This document shows, in pieces, positions 37,052 through 45,799 of a stretch of DNA of 64,000 nt. Source of the stretch: Fictibacillus halophilus (lineage in GTDB: Bacteria > Bacillota > Bacilli > Bacillales > Fictibacillaceae); assembly GCF_016401385.1 (NCBI RefSeq), contig NZ_JAEACF010000001.1:806001-870000 (forward strand). The letters run 5' to 3'. Both the position numbers and the translations under genes were made by a program. Position 1 is the stretch's first letter. Every line of letters starts with the position of its first letter. Below the pieces are notes generated by a model. It worked only from the letters and a program-made list of their open reading frames with translations. It was not told the origin of the DNA and ran no database searches.

Positions 37052-38080
37052 ATGTCAGTTACGATAAAAGACGTAGCAAAATTAGCAGATGTTGCACCCT
37101 CAACCGTTTCAAGGGTAATCGCGAATAATCCTCGTATATCTGAAAAAACAAAGAGAAAAGTAAAAGAAGCGATGGACTATCTTGGCTATCATCCAAACTT
37201 TAACGCTAGAAGTCTTGCAAACCGAAGCACACAGGCGATCGGACTTGTCATGCCAAGTTCTGCTGACAAAGCTTTTCAAAATCCGTTTTTTCCAGAAGTA
37301 ATCAGAGGAATAAGTACCATTGCACATGAACAAGAATACGCTCTATACATGTCGACAGGAAATACAGAAGATGAAATCTTCGAAGGTGTTGTACGAATGG
37401 TACAGGGTCGTCGAGTGGATGGTATCGTAATGCTGTATTCACGTGTAGATGATCGAATCATGTGTTACCTACAAGAGCAGAAATTTCCTTTCACAGTAAT
37501 CGGTAAACCGTTTAAAAACGCCGAGACTATCACACATATAGATAACGACAACTTCAAAGCTGCTCAAGAAATGACAGAGTATCTGATATCACTCGGTCAT
37601 GAACGAATTGGATTTGTAGGAGGAAATTTAAATCTAGTTGTAACCATCGACCGACTATTAGGCTATGAAAAAGCCATACGAAATGCGGGTCTGCCATATA
37701 AAGATGAATACATCGTGCATGAAGAGTTCTTAAAAGAAGGTGGGCAAGAAGCGGTTAAGGAGCTTCTCGCTTTACAAGAGCCTCCGTCAGCACTTCTTGT
37801 TATTGATGACGTTATGTCCTTCGGTGTGCTGAGCACTTTAAACGAGCTTGGGGTTAGCGTACCCGATGATATCTCATTACTAAGTTTCAACAACGTAATG
37901 TTATCTGAACTCTCATCACCTTCACTAACATCTGTAGACATCAATATCTTTAAACTCGGTTATGAAGCGGCTAAGGGACTGCTAGAATGTATTCAATGTC
38001 CAGAAAAAGAAGCGAAACGAGTAGTCGTACCATTTCAGTTGATCGAAAGACAAACGTGCAGTAAGGTTAGCGGGAAGTGA
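37052..38080 (+). CDS. LacI-family regulator of the maltodextrin locus (MalR-like)
   Basis: The 342-residue repressor has an N-terminal helix-turn-helix (TIKDVAKLADVAPSTVSRVIANN, residues 3-25), the hinge helix (ARSLANRSTQAIG) and a sugar-binding core (about 60-335). It is separated from the amylase gene by 155 bases containing a possible promoter of its own (TTGATG, 16 bases, TACACT) that includes an operator-like AAGCGTATAC. The likely targets are the palindrome at 31767-31776 and the similar site before the divergent cyclomaltodextrinase. Inducer identity (maltose or a maltodextrin) is inferred from context. Confidence 0.87.
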   Translation: MSVTIKDVAKLADVAPSTVSRVIANNPRISEKTKRKVKEAMDYLGYHPNFNARSLANRSTQAIGLVMPSSADKAFQNPFFPEVIRGISTIAHEQEYALYMSTGNTEDEIFEGVVRMVQGRRVDGIVMLYSRVDDRIMCYLQEQKFPFTVIGKPFKNAETITHIDNDNFKAAQEMTEYLISLGHERIGFVGGNLNLVVTIDRLLGYEKAIRNAGLPYKDEYIVHEEFLKEGGQEAVKELLALQEPPSALLVIDDVMSFGVLSTLNELGVSVPDDISLLSFNNVMLSELSSPSLTSVDINIFKLGYEAAKGLLECIQCPEKEAKRVVVPFQLIERQTCSKVSGK

Positions 38081-38147
38081 CGGTCAGCTTGATAAATTTG
38101 AGCTGGGTTTAAAAACTTAACCCTCAATATCTACAAAGTAAACCAAA

Positions 38148-38192
38148 ACAGCCTCTAGGAAGATAACTTCAAATCTTCTCAGAGGCTTTTTT
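38148..38192. terminator. Terminator between the LacI-type gene and the ligD polymerase gene
   Basis: The long stem GCCTCTAGGAAGAT/ATCTTCTCAGAGGC is followed by a T run on the plus strand. It overlaps the last codons of the convergent polymerase gene. Confidence 0.75.
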
Positions 38193-39099
38193 CGTTTAGA
38201 GCCTTAATGACAGGTAGGATAGGCTGTTTGCTTTTACAAGAAAAAAAATCTTTAAACGGGTCACCTATATCTTTTATCCGATCAATGATTGAAGTAAGCG
38301 GAAACTGCTCAGGCTTTAATGAAGCATTCACTTCATTCCAGTATAGAGGAGTAGCAACTAAAGCATCATCGTTTCCTCTTACAGAATAGGGAGCAATAAT
38401 CGTTTTGCCTTCTGCGTGCTGAATGTAATCAACATAGCACCGGTTCCCACGGTTCTTTTTTAATCGTTCGATCGTAAACCATTTCGGCTCACGTTCGATT
38501 AAATATTGCGCAAGAAACTCTGTGAATAGTCGTGAATCTTCGAACGTAGCTGCTTGTTCAGGTAATGGTATATAGATCTGCATCCCCTTATTACCACTTG
38601 TTTTGATGAATGTGGTGAGATGTAACTTGTCACAAACTTCCTTTATCATTAGCGCGGCTTCTACCGAAAGATGAAATTCCTTACGAGAGGGAGGATCTAA
38701 ATCCATCACGATCTCTGAGGGGTGAACATTTTCAACTGTTCGATAAGGAATGTGAAACTCAAATGCGAGCTGGTTTCCTAACCAGAGCAATGTAGGTAAG
38801 TTATTACAAACGATATAATTAATATCTTCTTCCATATCCGTATGTACATAGTGAGGGGCATAATCTGGACAATTCTTTTGATAGAACTTTTCCTCACTTA
38901 CTCCATGAGGATATCTAATGACCGTTAAAGCACGTTCTTTTAAAAATGGCAGCATATAAGGCGAAATTTGGGTCAAATAATTAATATATTCAACTTTAAC
39001 AATATCTTGATCCGGCCAAAGTGGTTTGTTAGGGCTTGTTAAAGTTACGATTTCACCGTTTACGTTAAGATCTATTTGTTCTTTTGAAGGCTTTCCCAT
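38179..39099 (-). CDS. LigD-type primase-polymerase domain as a separate protein
   Basis: The 306-residue archaeo-eukaryotic primase superfamily protein is equivalent to the polymerase domain of bacterial LigD. The catalytic DLD of VMDLDPPSR (about 134-136) and SGNKGMQIYIPL (about 170) are visible. It adds nucleotides during non-homologous end joining. I chose the ATG at 39099, with GGGAGG 7 bases upstream, instead of the ATG at 39105. It overlaps the ligase gene by 28 bases in a different frame. In B. subtilis the same two domains, in the same order, are fused in one protein (LigD/YkoU). Confidence 0.85.
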   Translation of the reverse strand: MGKPSKEQIDLNVNGEIVTLTSPNKPLWPDQDIVKVEYINYLTQISPYMLPFLKERALTVIRYPHGVSEEKFYQKNCPDYAPHYVHTDMEEDINYIVCNNLPTLLWLGNQLAFEFHIPYRTVENVHPSEIVMDLDPPSRKEFHLSVEAALMIKEVCDKLHLTTFIKTSGNKGMQIYIPLPEQAATFEDSRLFTEFLAQYLIEREPKWFTIERLKKNRGNRCYVDYIQHAEGKTIIAPYSVRGNDDALVATPLYWNEVNASLKPEQFPLTSIIDRIKDIGDPFKDFFSCKSKQPILPVIKALNEKSL

Positions 39100-40034
39100 G
39101 TACATTCCTCCCAGTTTGTATCAAAACGGAATGAAACAAACCTTGGCTGTCTCAACTGATTTTTATATAGTTCTAAATATGAGAGTTCTACACAGATAGA
39201 CGGCTCTATCAAAAAGAGAGATCCGTTCCTGCTTGCAATATTTTTCTTAATAATTTGAATCAATGCTTCCTTCTCTTGAGGAGAAATGCCATGAGAGAAT
39301 AATCCGACAAATTGAACGGAATGATCTTTGATCACGCCAACATGAAAAAAACCGTTCTCTGTATCATAACCTAACAAAATAAAAGGATGGAATTTAAGAT
39401 TTTTTACTTTGATCCATTCATTTGTTCGAATCCCTGGATTCCATTTACTTGAAAGCTTTTTTGCTACAATTCCTTCACTTTTATCAATCTGAACTCTATT
39501 CCTGATTTCAGAACTTCTTGAAGTGAAATTAATAAAGTTTAGACGGCTATCGGTTGAGATCTTATTAGTTTGAACACCTGTAAGCTGAAGCAGATTTTGC
39601 AATTTTTCTTTTCGATCTAAGAATGAATGTCGATGAATGTACTCACCCTCTATAGCGAGCAGATCAAACGCGCAATAAGAAGAAGGATATTGTCTAGAAG
39701 CTTGTTCAATTTTATCAGGTTGTTTTAATCTGCCTCTTTTTTGAATGAGTTCAAAATTGGCTTTATTTTCGTTTTCAAGAATACATAGTTCTCCATCTAA
39801 AAGAATAGGAAATAAGTGTTTAACGTTATTCTCGAGCGTTTTTAGGTGATCTACAACCTCAGGAAAAATAGTATGAAAAGGATGACCGTTTCTAGATGTC
39901 ATGATAACATTCGCATGATCCCAAAAAAGTAAACATCTAAAACCGTCATATTTAATTTCATATACCCAATGATTCTCTTCAGGCAATTCGTTTGAAAGAG
40001 AAGGAAGCATGGGCTTTAAAAAGTGTTGAATCAT
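39072..40034 (-). CDS. ATP-dependent DNA ligase (LigD ligase domain)
   Basis: A 320-residue nucleotidyltransferase ligase. The adenylation lysine is K28 in YEIKYDGFR. Later motifs include LLDGELCIL, EGIVAKKLSSKW and WIKVK, and the oligonucleotide-binding domain follows to the C-terminus. It seals ends brought together by Ku. Its ATG overlaps the Ku stop codon by four bases. It ends with the typical FRFDTNWEECTW, at the point where the linker to the polymerase domain would begin in a fused LigD. Confidence 0.88.
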   Translation of the reverse strand: MIQHFLKPMLPSLSNELPEENHWVYEIKYDGFRCLLFWDHANVIMTSRNGHPFHTIFPEVVDHLKTLENNVKHLFPILLDGELCILENENKANFELIQKRGRLKQPDKIEQASRQYPSSYCAFDLLAIEGEYIHRHSFLDRKEKLQNLLQLTGVQTNKISTDSRLNFINFTSRSSEIRNRVQIDKSEGIVAKKLSSKWNPGIRTNEWIKVKNLKFHPFILLGYDTENGFFHVGVIKDHSVQFVGLFSHGISPQEKEALIQIIKKNIASRNGSLFLIEPSICVELSYLELYKNQLRQPRFVSFRFDTNWEECTWESLQKNK

Positions 40035-40918
40035 GAACTAGCTTTTTTCTTTGCAGTTGATTTTTTCTTCTTCGGTTTAGGTTCTGTAGAATCTTTGCTT
40101 TTTTTAGAAGCTGTTTCTTTCGTCTTCTTACCATTGTCAGACGATTCTTTTCCTTTACTCTCATTGATGGAAGCTTGAAGTGCTTCCATTAGATCCACAA
40201 CATTTGTTTTTGGCTTTTCTTTTGCAACCTTTACTTCATCACCAGAAATTTTGCTGTTGATCAATTCGAGAACCGCTTCACGATATTCGTCTGCATACTT
40301 TTCAGGCTCAAACGGAGCTGTTAAATGTTCGATAAGCTGTTTGGCCATCTCAACCTCTTTTTCATTGAGTGAAACTTCATCAGTTAAACCGGGAACATGA
40401 TCAACATTTCTAACTTCATCTGGATAAAAGATGGTTTCAAGAACTAAGCCATTCTTGTAAACGCGAACGGCAGCAAGGTGTTCTTTTGATCGAAGTGTGA
40501 ATTTAGCAAGTCCGATCTTCCCGGTATCTTCCATAGCTTTTTTCAAGAGAGCGAAAGATTTTGTGCCGTTCTCGCCAGGTCCAACGAAATAAGAACGATT
40601 ATAAAAGATGGGATCAATCTCTTCTAATTTAATAAAATCAATGATCTCGATCGATTTATCAGATACACCTGCTAATTCATCAAGTTCTTCTTTTTCAACA
40701 ACTACAAATTTTCCGGGTTCATATTCATAGCCTTTAACGATTTCTTTGGAATCCACAGTCTCTTCACATACAGGGCAAATCTTTTCATATTGAACAGGAC
40801 TATGACACTTTTCATGTAAATATCTCATTTTAATATCTTTATTTTCAGTTGCGGCAAACAACTTGATCGGTATATTCACAAGACCAAAGCTAATTGCACC
40901 TTTCCACATCGTGTGCAT
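40031..40918 (-). CDS. ku: Ku protein for non-homologous end joining
   Basis: The 295-residue homodimeric DNA-end-binding protein starts with MHTMWKGAISFGLVNIPIKL as in B. subtilis YkoV. The Ku core spans about 1-250 and includes a CHSPVQYEKICPVCEE cysteine pair. A Lys-rich tail (KPKKKKSTAKKKASS) follows, typical of the extended C-terminus that binds DNA. I chose the ATG at 40918 with AAAGGATGG upstream. It is first gene of the Ku-ligase-polymerase operon, a spore-repair function in B. subtilis. Confidence 0.93.
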   Translation of the reverse strand: MHTMWKGAISFGLVNIPIKLFAATENKDIKMRYLHEKCHSPVQYEKICPVCEETVDSKEIVKGYEYEPGKFVVVEKEELDELAGVSDKSIEIIDFIKLEEIDPIFYNRSYFVGPGENGTKSFALLKKAMEDTGKIGLAKFTLRSKEHLAAVRVYKNGLVLETIFYPDEVRNVDHVPGLTDEVSLNEKEVEMAKQLIEHLTAPFEPEKYADEYREAVLELINSKISGDEVKVAKEKPKTNVVDLMEALQASINESKGKESSDNGKKTKETASKKSKDSTEPKPKKKKSTAKKKASS

Positions 40919-40969
40919 GAAGACCATCCTTTCAAACTCTTTTACGAATAGTTTCTCCACACAAATCAA

Positions 40970-40998
40970 CATCATGTATATTTTTCCATAGTTTATAC
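40970..40998 (-). promoter_or_regulatory. Candidate SigG promoter for the Ku operon
   Basis: On the minus strand GTATA (40998-40994) fits the SigG -35 pattern GHATR. It is followed after 17 bases by CATGATG, five of seven matches to the -10 CATWMTA. B. subtilis ykoVU is SigG-dependent, which supports but does not prove it. Confidence 0.4.
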
Positions 40999-41115
40999 AG
41001 ATTTCGACAATGCATTGTAGAAATATGCAATATCATTCATAATGAGAATAGAGTTTTTTCAATAGGCTTTTTTCTAAATGCTGTTGCTATTTGAATGTTC
41101 TCTTTTAATTTCTAT

Positions 41116-41186
41116 GCAAGTTGATTGAAACGAGCAACCTGAAGCGCAAATCAACTACTTTCGGATAGCAACAATACGAAAACAGC
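41116..41186. repeat. Collapsed copy of the hairpin repeat seen at 2024-2210
   Basis: In reverse complement this segment reads through the same left end as the full copy (CTGTTTTCGTAT, then GAAAGTAGTTGATTTGCGCTT and CAGGTTGC) and then jumps directly to the right end (TCAATCAACTTG). The long central hairpin is missing. The ends form an exact 8-bp inverted repeat, AGTTGATT (41119-41126)/AATCAACT (41149-41156). Confidence 0.6.
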
Positions 41187-41208
41187 CTTTCAATAAAGGG
41201 TGATAACA

Positions 41209-42342
41209 TTGGATAGCAGTACAAACATACAAACGAATACAGAACTTGCTCAATTCTTGAAGATGCAAAAGACAAGCATAGTTGAAAAATGGCTGGAAAA
41301 CGTACTGTTGCCTCAAAATGACCCTTTCTTTGAAGAAGTGAAAAAGAACGGTCATCAAACAATCATAGAATTAATTAATTACTTAGAGACAGGGTCATTG
41401 GAAAGGCTAAAAGCATTAACAAGCAAAATTGCCAAGGAACGGATCGAAGCCAAAGCAAACGTAGGGGATTTTGTTCACAACATCAACGTTGGCAGGAGCA
41501 TTGTTTATGAACTTTTAATGTGTTCACTTTTAAATGACCAATTAAAAGGTGACGGAGTATTAAAGATGCAGCGGTATTTTGATCAGCTCGTCTTTTTGAG
41601 TGTAAAAGAATATACAGCACTTAAGGATTCGATCATTGACCGGAAAAACCAGTTCATCCAAGAGATGCATCACGATCGGCTAACTATGCTTGGGCAGATT
41701 GCAGCTAGTTTTGCTCATGAATTCAGAAATCCTCTTACCTCTGTTAAGGGCTTTATCTACCTTTTACAAAAAGAATTAGATAAAACAGACCAATCAGAAT
41801 ATTACTTTGAAATTATTCAAAATGAGATGCAAAGCCTTGAAGAAAAGATTACGCAGTTTCTCTATTTATCAAAAATGAGAGGCTTACAAGATAAACTTGA
41901 GAAAGTCTCGTTATCAACACTTTTGAAGGAAATGCTCAACTTTATGTATCCTCGTTTTACCGAAGCGAATATCGTGACCATTTCTCAGATCGAGAATGAC
42001 GTGTACACCGAGGGAGACAGTTCACAGATCAAACAAGTGCTATTAAACATTTTAGTGAATGCCGTCGAAGAATTAAGCGGATGGAATGGTGAGAGAAAGA
42101 TTAAAGTTTCAATAAGGAAAAATGAAGACAACATGGCAGAATTATCAATCTGCAATAATGGTAATCCGATTCCTGATTATTTACTTGAAAACGTGTTTGA
42201 ACCTTTTGTTACGACAAAGTCACTTGGAACAGGACTTGGACTTTCGGTTTGCAAACAGATCGTTGAAAAACATAGCGGAACGATTGAAGTATGTTCAACG
42301 AGAGACGATACTTGCTTCACGATAAAATTCCCAATCATTTAA
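41209..42342 (+). CDS. Orphan soluble sensor histidine kinase
   Basis: The 377-residue kinase has no transmembrane segment. An all-helical N-terminal sensor (about 10-140) precedes the dimerisation helix with the phospho-accepting His in SFAHEFRNPLTSVKGF (about 166), and the ATPase domain has the N-box LLNILVNAVEEL, then SICNNGNPIPD and TTKSLGTGLGLS. This layout resembles B. subtilis sporulation kinases of the KinA-E group, which feed the Spo0F phosphorelay and also lack a cognate regulator gene. I chose the TTG at 41209 (AAAGGGTGAT upstream); a GTG at 41200 falls in that site. The input signal is unknown. Confidence 0.82.
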   Translation: MDSSTNIQTNTELAQFLKMQKTSIVEKWLENVLLPQNDPFFEEVKKNGHQTIIELINYLETGSLERLKALTSKIAKERIEAKANVGDFVHNINVGRSIVYELLMCSLLNDQLKGDGVLKMQRYFDQLVFLSVKEYTALKDSIIDRKNQFIQEMHHDRLTMLGQIAASFAHEFRNPLTSVKGFIYLLQKELDKTDQSEYYFEIIQNEMQSLEEKITQFLYLSKMRGLQDKLEKVSLSTLLKEMLNFMYPRFTEANIVTISQIENDVYTEGDSSQIKQVLLNILVNAVEELSGWNGERKIKVSIRKNEDNMAELSICNNGNPIPDYLLENVFEPFVTTKSLGTGLGLSVCKQIVEKHSGTIEVCSTRDDTCFTIKFPII

Positions 42343-42370
42343 TTACAGCAGACAAATAAATGAACATGAA

Positions 42371-42400
42371 AAAAGCTCCCTTTCATAAGGGGGCTTTCTT
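42371..42400 (+). terminator. Intrinsic terminator of the histidine kinase gene
   Basis: AAAGCTCCCTT/AAGGGGGCTTT with one G-U pair and a TCTT tail, 28 bases after the stop codon. Confidence 0.75.
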
Positions 42401-42407
42401 ACGATCT

Positions 42408-42545
42408 TTACAGATGATCAGGTTTTTTTGAAAAAGGTTGCTTTCCTTTTTGTTTGCTTTCAAGCTCAGCTTCATTTTTCATTTGATTCATTGCCTGGTT
42501 ATCTTCTGGTCGTTTATTATTGTCTTTCGTATTACGATGTGTCAT
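42408..42545 (-). CDS. Small hydrophilic protein, 45 residues
   Basis: A complete small gene begins with an ATG at 42545 behind a strong TCAGGAGGG site and encodes 45 residues rich in Asn, Lys, Gln and Glu (MTHRNTKDNNKRPEDNQ at the start), with no hydrophobic segment. Such proteins are common in spore formers, and a small spore protein is possible, but I do not recognise the family. It lies 57 bases downstream of nothing else on its strand; the DegV gene upstream ends at 42602. Confidence 0.65.
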   Translation of the reverse strand: MTHRNTKDNNKRPEDNQAMNQMKNEAELESKQKGKQPFSKKPDHL

Positions 42546-42601
42546 AAAAATCCCTCCTGACTCTAACATCTGTCAGAAGGGGATTCATTATGCATCATGT
42601 T

Positions 42602-43465
42602 TTAAGATACTTTTTTAGGTGTATTTAAGAAGAATAAAGCAATTGTTCCGGGGCCAGCGTGTGCACCTATCGCACAGCCGATCATCGTAACTAAAATGTT
42701 TTTATTTCCTGTTTCTTCTATTATTAAATCTTTTAGAGCTTTCGCCGTTTCAATATCATCTGCATGACTGATGCCGATAGTAATGTCATCAAGCGTAGAA
42801 GCTCTTTCTTTCATGATTTCTACCATGCGCCCAAGGACTTTTTTCTTTCCACGCAGTTTTTCAAGTGGAAACAGTTTTCCGTCTTCCATATGAAGAACAG
42901 GTTTGATTTTTAAAAGTGTCCCCATAACTGCTGCCGTTTTGCTCACTCTGCCACCGCGCAATAAATATTCAAGGTCATCAACGGTAAAAATATGTTCAAG
43001 GTGGTTCTGATAGTGTTGAAGCGTATGAAGAATCTCTTCAAAAGATTTTCCTTCTTTCGCTTCTTTCGCTGCTTCATAAACCATTAATCCATATCCTAAT
43101 GATGCAGATTGACTGTCAAAGACTTCTATTTGAGCGTTTGGATATTCTTCAAGTACTTCATTTTTCATAAGCATAGCTGTCTGATAGGTACCACTTATGC
43201 CTGAGGACAAAGTAATATAGATGGCAGGCTGCCCATTCCTAGCAAATGAAGTTAATGTTTCTTTAATCATTGATGGTGGGACTTGTGCTGTTTTAGGAAC
43301 GGCTCCTTCCTTCATATATGTATATAGCTGTTTTGGTTCGATGTTAGATCGATCTAAGTACTCTTCATCATTTACCTGAACGATTAGAGGCAACATGATA
43401 ATCTCGTATTCATCCAATAGTTGTTTAGGTAGATCAGATCCTGTATCGGTTATTATTGTAGTCAT
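42602..43465 (-). CDS. yitS: DegV family fatty-acid-binding protein (YitS-like)
   Basis: The 287-residue protein has the two-lobe DegV fold: N-terminal TDTGSDLP (7-14) and PPSMIKE, the LSSGISGTYQTA loop (about 88-99) and C-terminal GCAIGAHAGPGT (about 266-277), which contact the bound fatty acid. Such proteins present exogenous fatty acids to fatty-acid kinase FakA in Firmicutes. It precedes, divergently, a yitT gene, as in B. subtilis yitS-yitT. The ATG follows GCAGGTGA. Confidence 0.85.
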   Translation of the reverse strand: MTTIITDTGSDLPKQLLDEYEIIMLPLIVQVNDEEYLDRSNIEPKQLYTYMKEGAVPKTAQVPPSMIKETLTSFARNGQPAIYITLSSGISGTYQTAMLMKNEVLEEYPNAQIEVFDSQSASLGYGLMVYEAAKEAKEGKSFEEILHTLQHYQNHLEHIFTVDDLEYLLRGGRVSKTAAVMGTLLKIKPVLHMEDGKLFPLEKLRGKKKVLGRMVEIMKERASTLDDITIGISHADDIETAKALKDLIIEETGNKNILVTMIGCAIGAHAGPGTIALFFLNTPKKVS

Positions 43466-43625
43466 TATTGTTCACCTGCTTGGCTTTTTTCTTTAGTTTA
43501 ACTTGTGATGGAATGAAAAGGCAATGATCATGTTTGAAAAATAGCTCTAATGACTATTGACGCGGGGTATCTTTATCTGTTAAAAATGAATCTTGGATTC
43601 ATGAAAAAAGGAGGGACTCTCACTT

Positions 43626-44492
43626 ATGACAGAACGTTTTCGCTTAAACGATCTAGGTATAACTGAAATTAAAAAAATCTTTTTTATCATTGTAGGAGCC
43701 CTGCTTAATGCCGTCTCACTTAACATGTTCTTAATACCGGCAAAGGTTTATGCGAGTGGATTTACTGGTGTTTCCCAGTTGATTTCATCACTGCTAGTTA
43801 ATACGGCTTTTCCGATCAGCACTGGTATTTTGTACTTATTATTTAATATTCCTGTTACGATTTTAGGCTGGCTGAAAGTAGGAAAGTCATTTACGGTATA
43901 TAGCTTTTTGAGTGTCATTATGATCACTGCATTTCTAGAAATCATACCAATTACAGTGGTTTCTTCAGATATCTTATTGAATGCGGTATTCGGTGGAGTT
44001 ATAGCTGCATTAGGTGTTGGGATTACGTTGAAGTATGGAGCTTCAACTGGAGGACTCGATATCATTGCAATGATCTTATCAAGAATGAAGAATAAACCGA
44101 TCGGTGGTTATTTCTTTATTCTCAATGGTTTAATCATACTCGCAGCAGGTTTCCTTTTTGGCTGGGAGAAGGCGTTATATACGCTTGTAGCTCTCTATGT
44201 ATCATCACGTGTTATTGACGCGGTACATACGCGTCACGAAAAGTTAACAGCGATGATCGTTACCAAGAAGGGTGATGAGATCCAACAAGCCATCCACGGT
44301 AAGATGGTTCGCGGAATTACAATCGTACCAGCAAAAGGAGCATTCTCTAAACAAGATAAAGAGATGCTTATCATTGTAATCACACGCTATGAACTTTATG
44401 ATCTAGAGCAAGTGCTTAAAGAGGTAGATCCGAATGCCTTCACAAATATCGTACACACAACAGGCATCTACGGCTTCTTCAGAAACGACTAA
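43626..44492 (+). CDS. yitT: YitT family membrane protein
   Basis: A 288-residue protein with five N-terminal membrane segments (about 15-35, 52-75, 78-98, 110-130 and 150-200; the YitT_membrane domain with GGLDIIAMILS) followed by a C-terminal cytosolic DUF2179 domain (about 215-285), here with RGITIVPAKGAFS and IVITRYELYDLEQVL. Function is unknown; genes of this type are proposed to be transporters. The ATG follows AAAGGAGGG. The stop codon is followed immediately by the palindrome GGGGTCTGACCCC. Confidence 0.88.
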   Translation: MTERFRLNDLGITEIKKIFFIIVGALLNAVSLNMFLIPAKVYASGFTGVSQLISSLLVNTAFPISTGILYLLFNIPVTILGWLKVGKSFTVYSFLSVIMITAFLEIIPITVVSSDILLNAVFGGVIAALGVGITLKYGASTGGLDIIAMILSRMKNKPIGGYFFILNGLIILAAGFLFGWEKALYTLVALYVSSRVIDAVHTRHEKLTAMIVTKKGDEIQQAIHGKMVRGITIVPAKGAFSKQDKEMLIIVITRYELYDLEQVLKEVDPNAFTNIVHTTGIYGFFRND

Positions 44493-44505
44493 GGGGTCTG
44501 ACCCC
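44493..44505. repeat. Palindrome GGGGTCTGACCCC
   Basis: A near-perfect 13-base palindrome directly abuts the yitT stop codon. I recall this same motif recurring between Bacillus genes. Only one copy is seen in this window. It is too short to be a terminator by itself. Confidence 0.5.
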
Positions 44506-44532
44506 ACACAAATACAAAAACTCCATTTTTGT

Positions 44533-44571
44533 ACACACGGTATGGACAAGGTCCATACCGTGTGTTTTTTT
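44533..44571 (+). terminator. Intrinsic terminator of yitT
   Basis: A perfect 14-bp stem ACACACGGTATGGA/TCCATACCGTGTGT, 5-base loop, followed by a T run. Confidence 0.9.
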
Positions 44572-44632
44572 ACGAATGTTTTCAATAAAATCACCATATA
44601 AAGGTAAAAATGAAAGTGAGGTGAATAATAAT

Positions 44633-45445
44633 ATGAAGCCATTTAAAATGTCTGTTATAGTCTTCCTAACTATTTGTACGGTTATCTTTCTAATGTCAGC
44701 GTGCGGCAAAGAAGAGGATGAACAAAAGGTCAAACACAGTGAAGTTACTTCTCAGCTCAATCCCGTTCTATCCATTCAACAACGAAACGATGGCATTGAG
44801 GTTCTCGCTGTTCTTGAGAATCATAGCAATCATACAGTAACTTTATCCTTCAACAGTTCCAAGATGTTTGATGTTTCTATAGTGAATTCTTCAAGTAATG
44901 AAGTATTCAGACATTCTAAAGGGAAAAACTATGAGGCTAAACAAGAGGATGTACATATAAAAGCAGGGGCAAGTCACATTTGGAAAACAAAGTGGAAACA
45001 CTCTGCTGCAACAAGAAAAGCAGGAATCTACAAAGTGAACGCCACCTTTCTACCAAATGAAATCTCACCAGGTTCATTGAAGACTGAGAATTTAACAGTG
45101 AAAGAAACCTTCACTCTTCAAGGGGGAACTGGAGAACAGAGAAATAATTCTTTTCGAAATATACACTTTTTAGGAAAAGACGGTACTTACAAAGTTTCAG
45201 GGGAGGCAAGAGTATTTGAAGCATCATTTTCCTATTCTGTAACTGATGGTCATAACATTTTTATCGAAAGGAATGAACAGACTGCGGAAGGTGCACCAGC
45301 TTGGGCTCCATTTTCGTTTGAAATTAACATTCCAGAGGAAGATCTTCCTATAAACGGTACCCTTATGCTTGAACTGTTTTACTACAGTCCTAAGAACGGA
45401 GATAAATCAGATACACTAGCGGTGCCGCTACAATCATTTAAATAG
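44633..45445 (+). CDS. Lipoprotein with BsuPI (intracellular proteinase inhibitor-type) domain
   Basis: The 270-residue protein has a lipoprotein signal ending LMSAC (Cys about 24), a charged linker and a BsuPI-like beta-sandwich (about 45-150) with VLENHSNHTVTLSFNSSKMFDV and the WKTKWK repeat. The C-terminal Ig-like domain (about 165-265) has the form of a Gmad2-type module. In B. subtilis the ipi gene, encoding the free BsuPI inhibitor, also lies next to yitT, which supports the assignment. Here the domain is exported and anchored. I chose the ATG at 44633, behind GTGAGGTG. Confidence 0.75.
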   Translation: MKPFKMSVIVFLTICTVIFLMSACGKEEDEQKVKHSEVTSQLNPVLSIQQRNDGIEVLAVLENHSNHTVTLSFNSSKMFDVSIVNSSSNEVFRHSKGKNYEAKQEDVHIKAGASHIWKTKWKHSAATRKAGIYKVNATFLPNEISPGSLKTENLTVKETFTLQGGTGEQRNNSFRNIHFLGKDGTYKVSGEARVFEASFSYSVTDGHNIFIERNEQTAEGAPAWAPFSFEINIPEEDLPINGTLMLELFYYSPKNGDKSDTLAVPLQSFK

Positions 45446-45469
45446 AAGAATCGCACACAAAAAAATTTG

Positions 45470-45504
45470 CAAAACAAAAAACCAGCCATATTATAAAGGC
45501 TGGT
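45470..45504 (-). terminator. Intrinsic terminator of the NifU-N-domain gene
   Basis: On the minus strand ACCAGCC/GGCTGGT is followed by TTTTTTGTTTTG, 8 bases past the stop codon. Confidence 0.8.
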
Positions 45505-45512
45505 GAAAACAT

Positions 45513-45773
45513 TTAAGCATTCTCTTCTAACGCTTTTTGAATTTCTGGCATCAATTCGTTCCAGTCACTGTCGTTCGTTTTATTTACCGTAATAAAGTTC
45601 TCAAAACCAAAAATTGATTCTACACCATCAATGGATAGCAGCGCTTTAGCTAGAGGAGAATCAGAATCATCGCCTACGCGCGCAGAAAGTCTACCTTCTA
45701 AAAATTTCTCTGAACCATCAAATTTAATTGCATTAGGGTTCGGTGTTGGTTGGATCGAAAATTCTACTGCCAT
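45513..45773 (-). CDS. NifU/Nfu N-terminal-domain protein
   Basis: The 86-residue protein consists of a single Nfu_N domain (residues 1-84), recognised by FSIQPTPNPNAIKF and GVESIFGFENFITVNK. There is no Cys pair, so it cannot hold an iron-sulphur cluster itself. Such stand-alone domains may assist cluster carriers by protein contact. I chose the ATG at 45773 (AAAGGAGTG upstream) instead of a GTG at 45782 that lies closer to that site. Confidence 0.85.
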   Translation of the reverse strand: MAVEFSIQPTPNPNAIKFDGSEKFLEGRLSARVGDDSDSPLAKALLSIDGVESIFGFENFITVNKTNDSDWNELMPEIQKALEENA

Positions 45774-45799
45774 TACGAACACTCCTTTAAAGTATAGTA

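Noticed and set aside
38179..40034. A frameshift pseudogene of fused LigD
   Set aside because: The polymerase frame has its own ATG with a well-spaced GGGAGG site, both proteins are complete, and the overlap looks like normal operon coupling. Raw data could still change this view.
44403..44733. Minus-strand open frames across the yitT 3' end and the next gene's start
   Set aside because: They run through the strong yitT terminator hairpin and the lipoprotein signal sequence of the next gene, both better explained by the plus strand.
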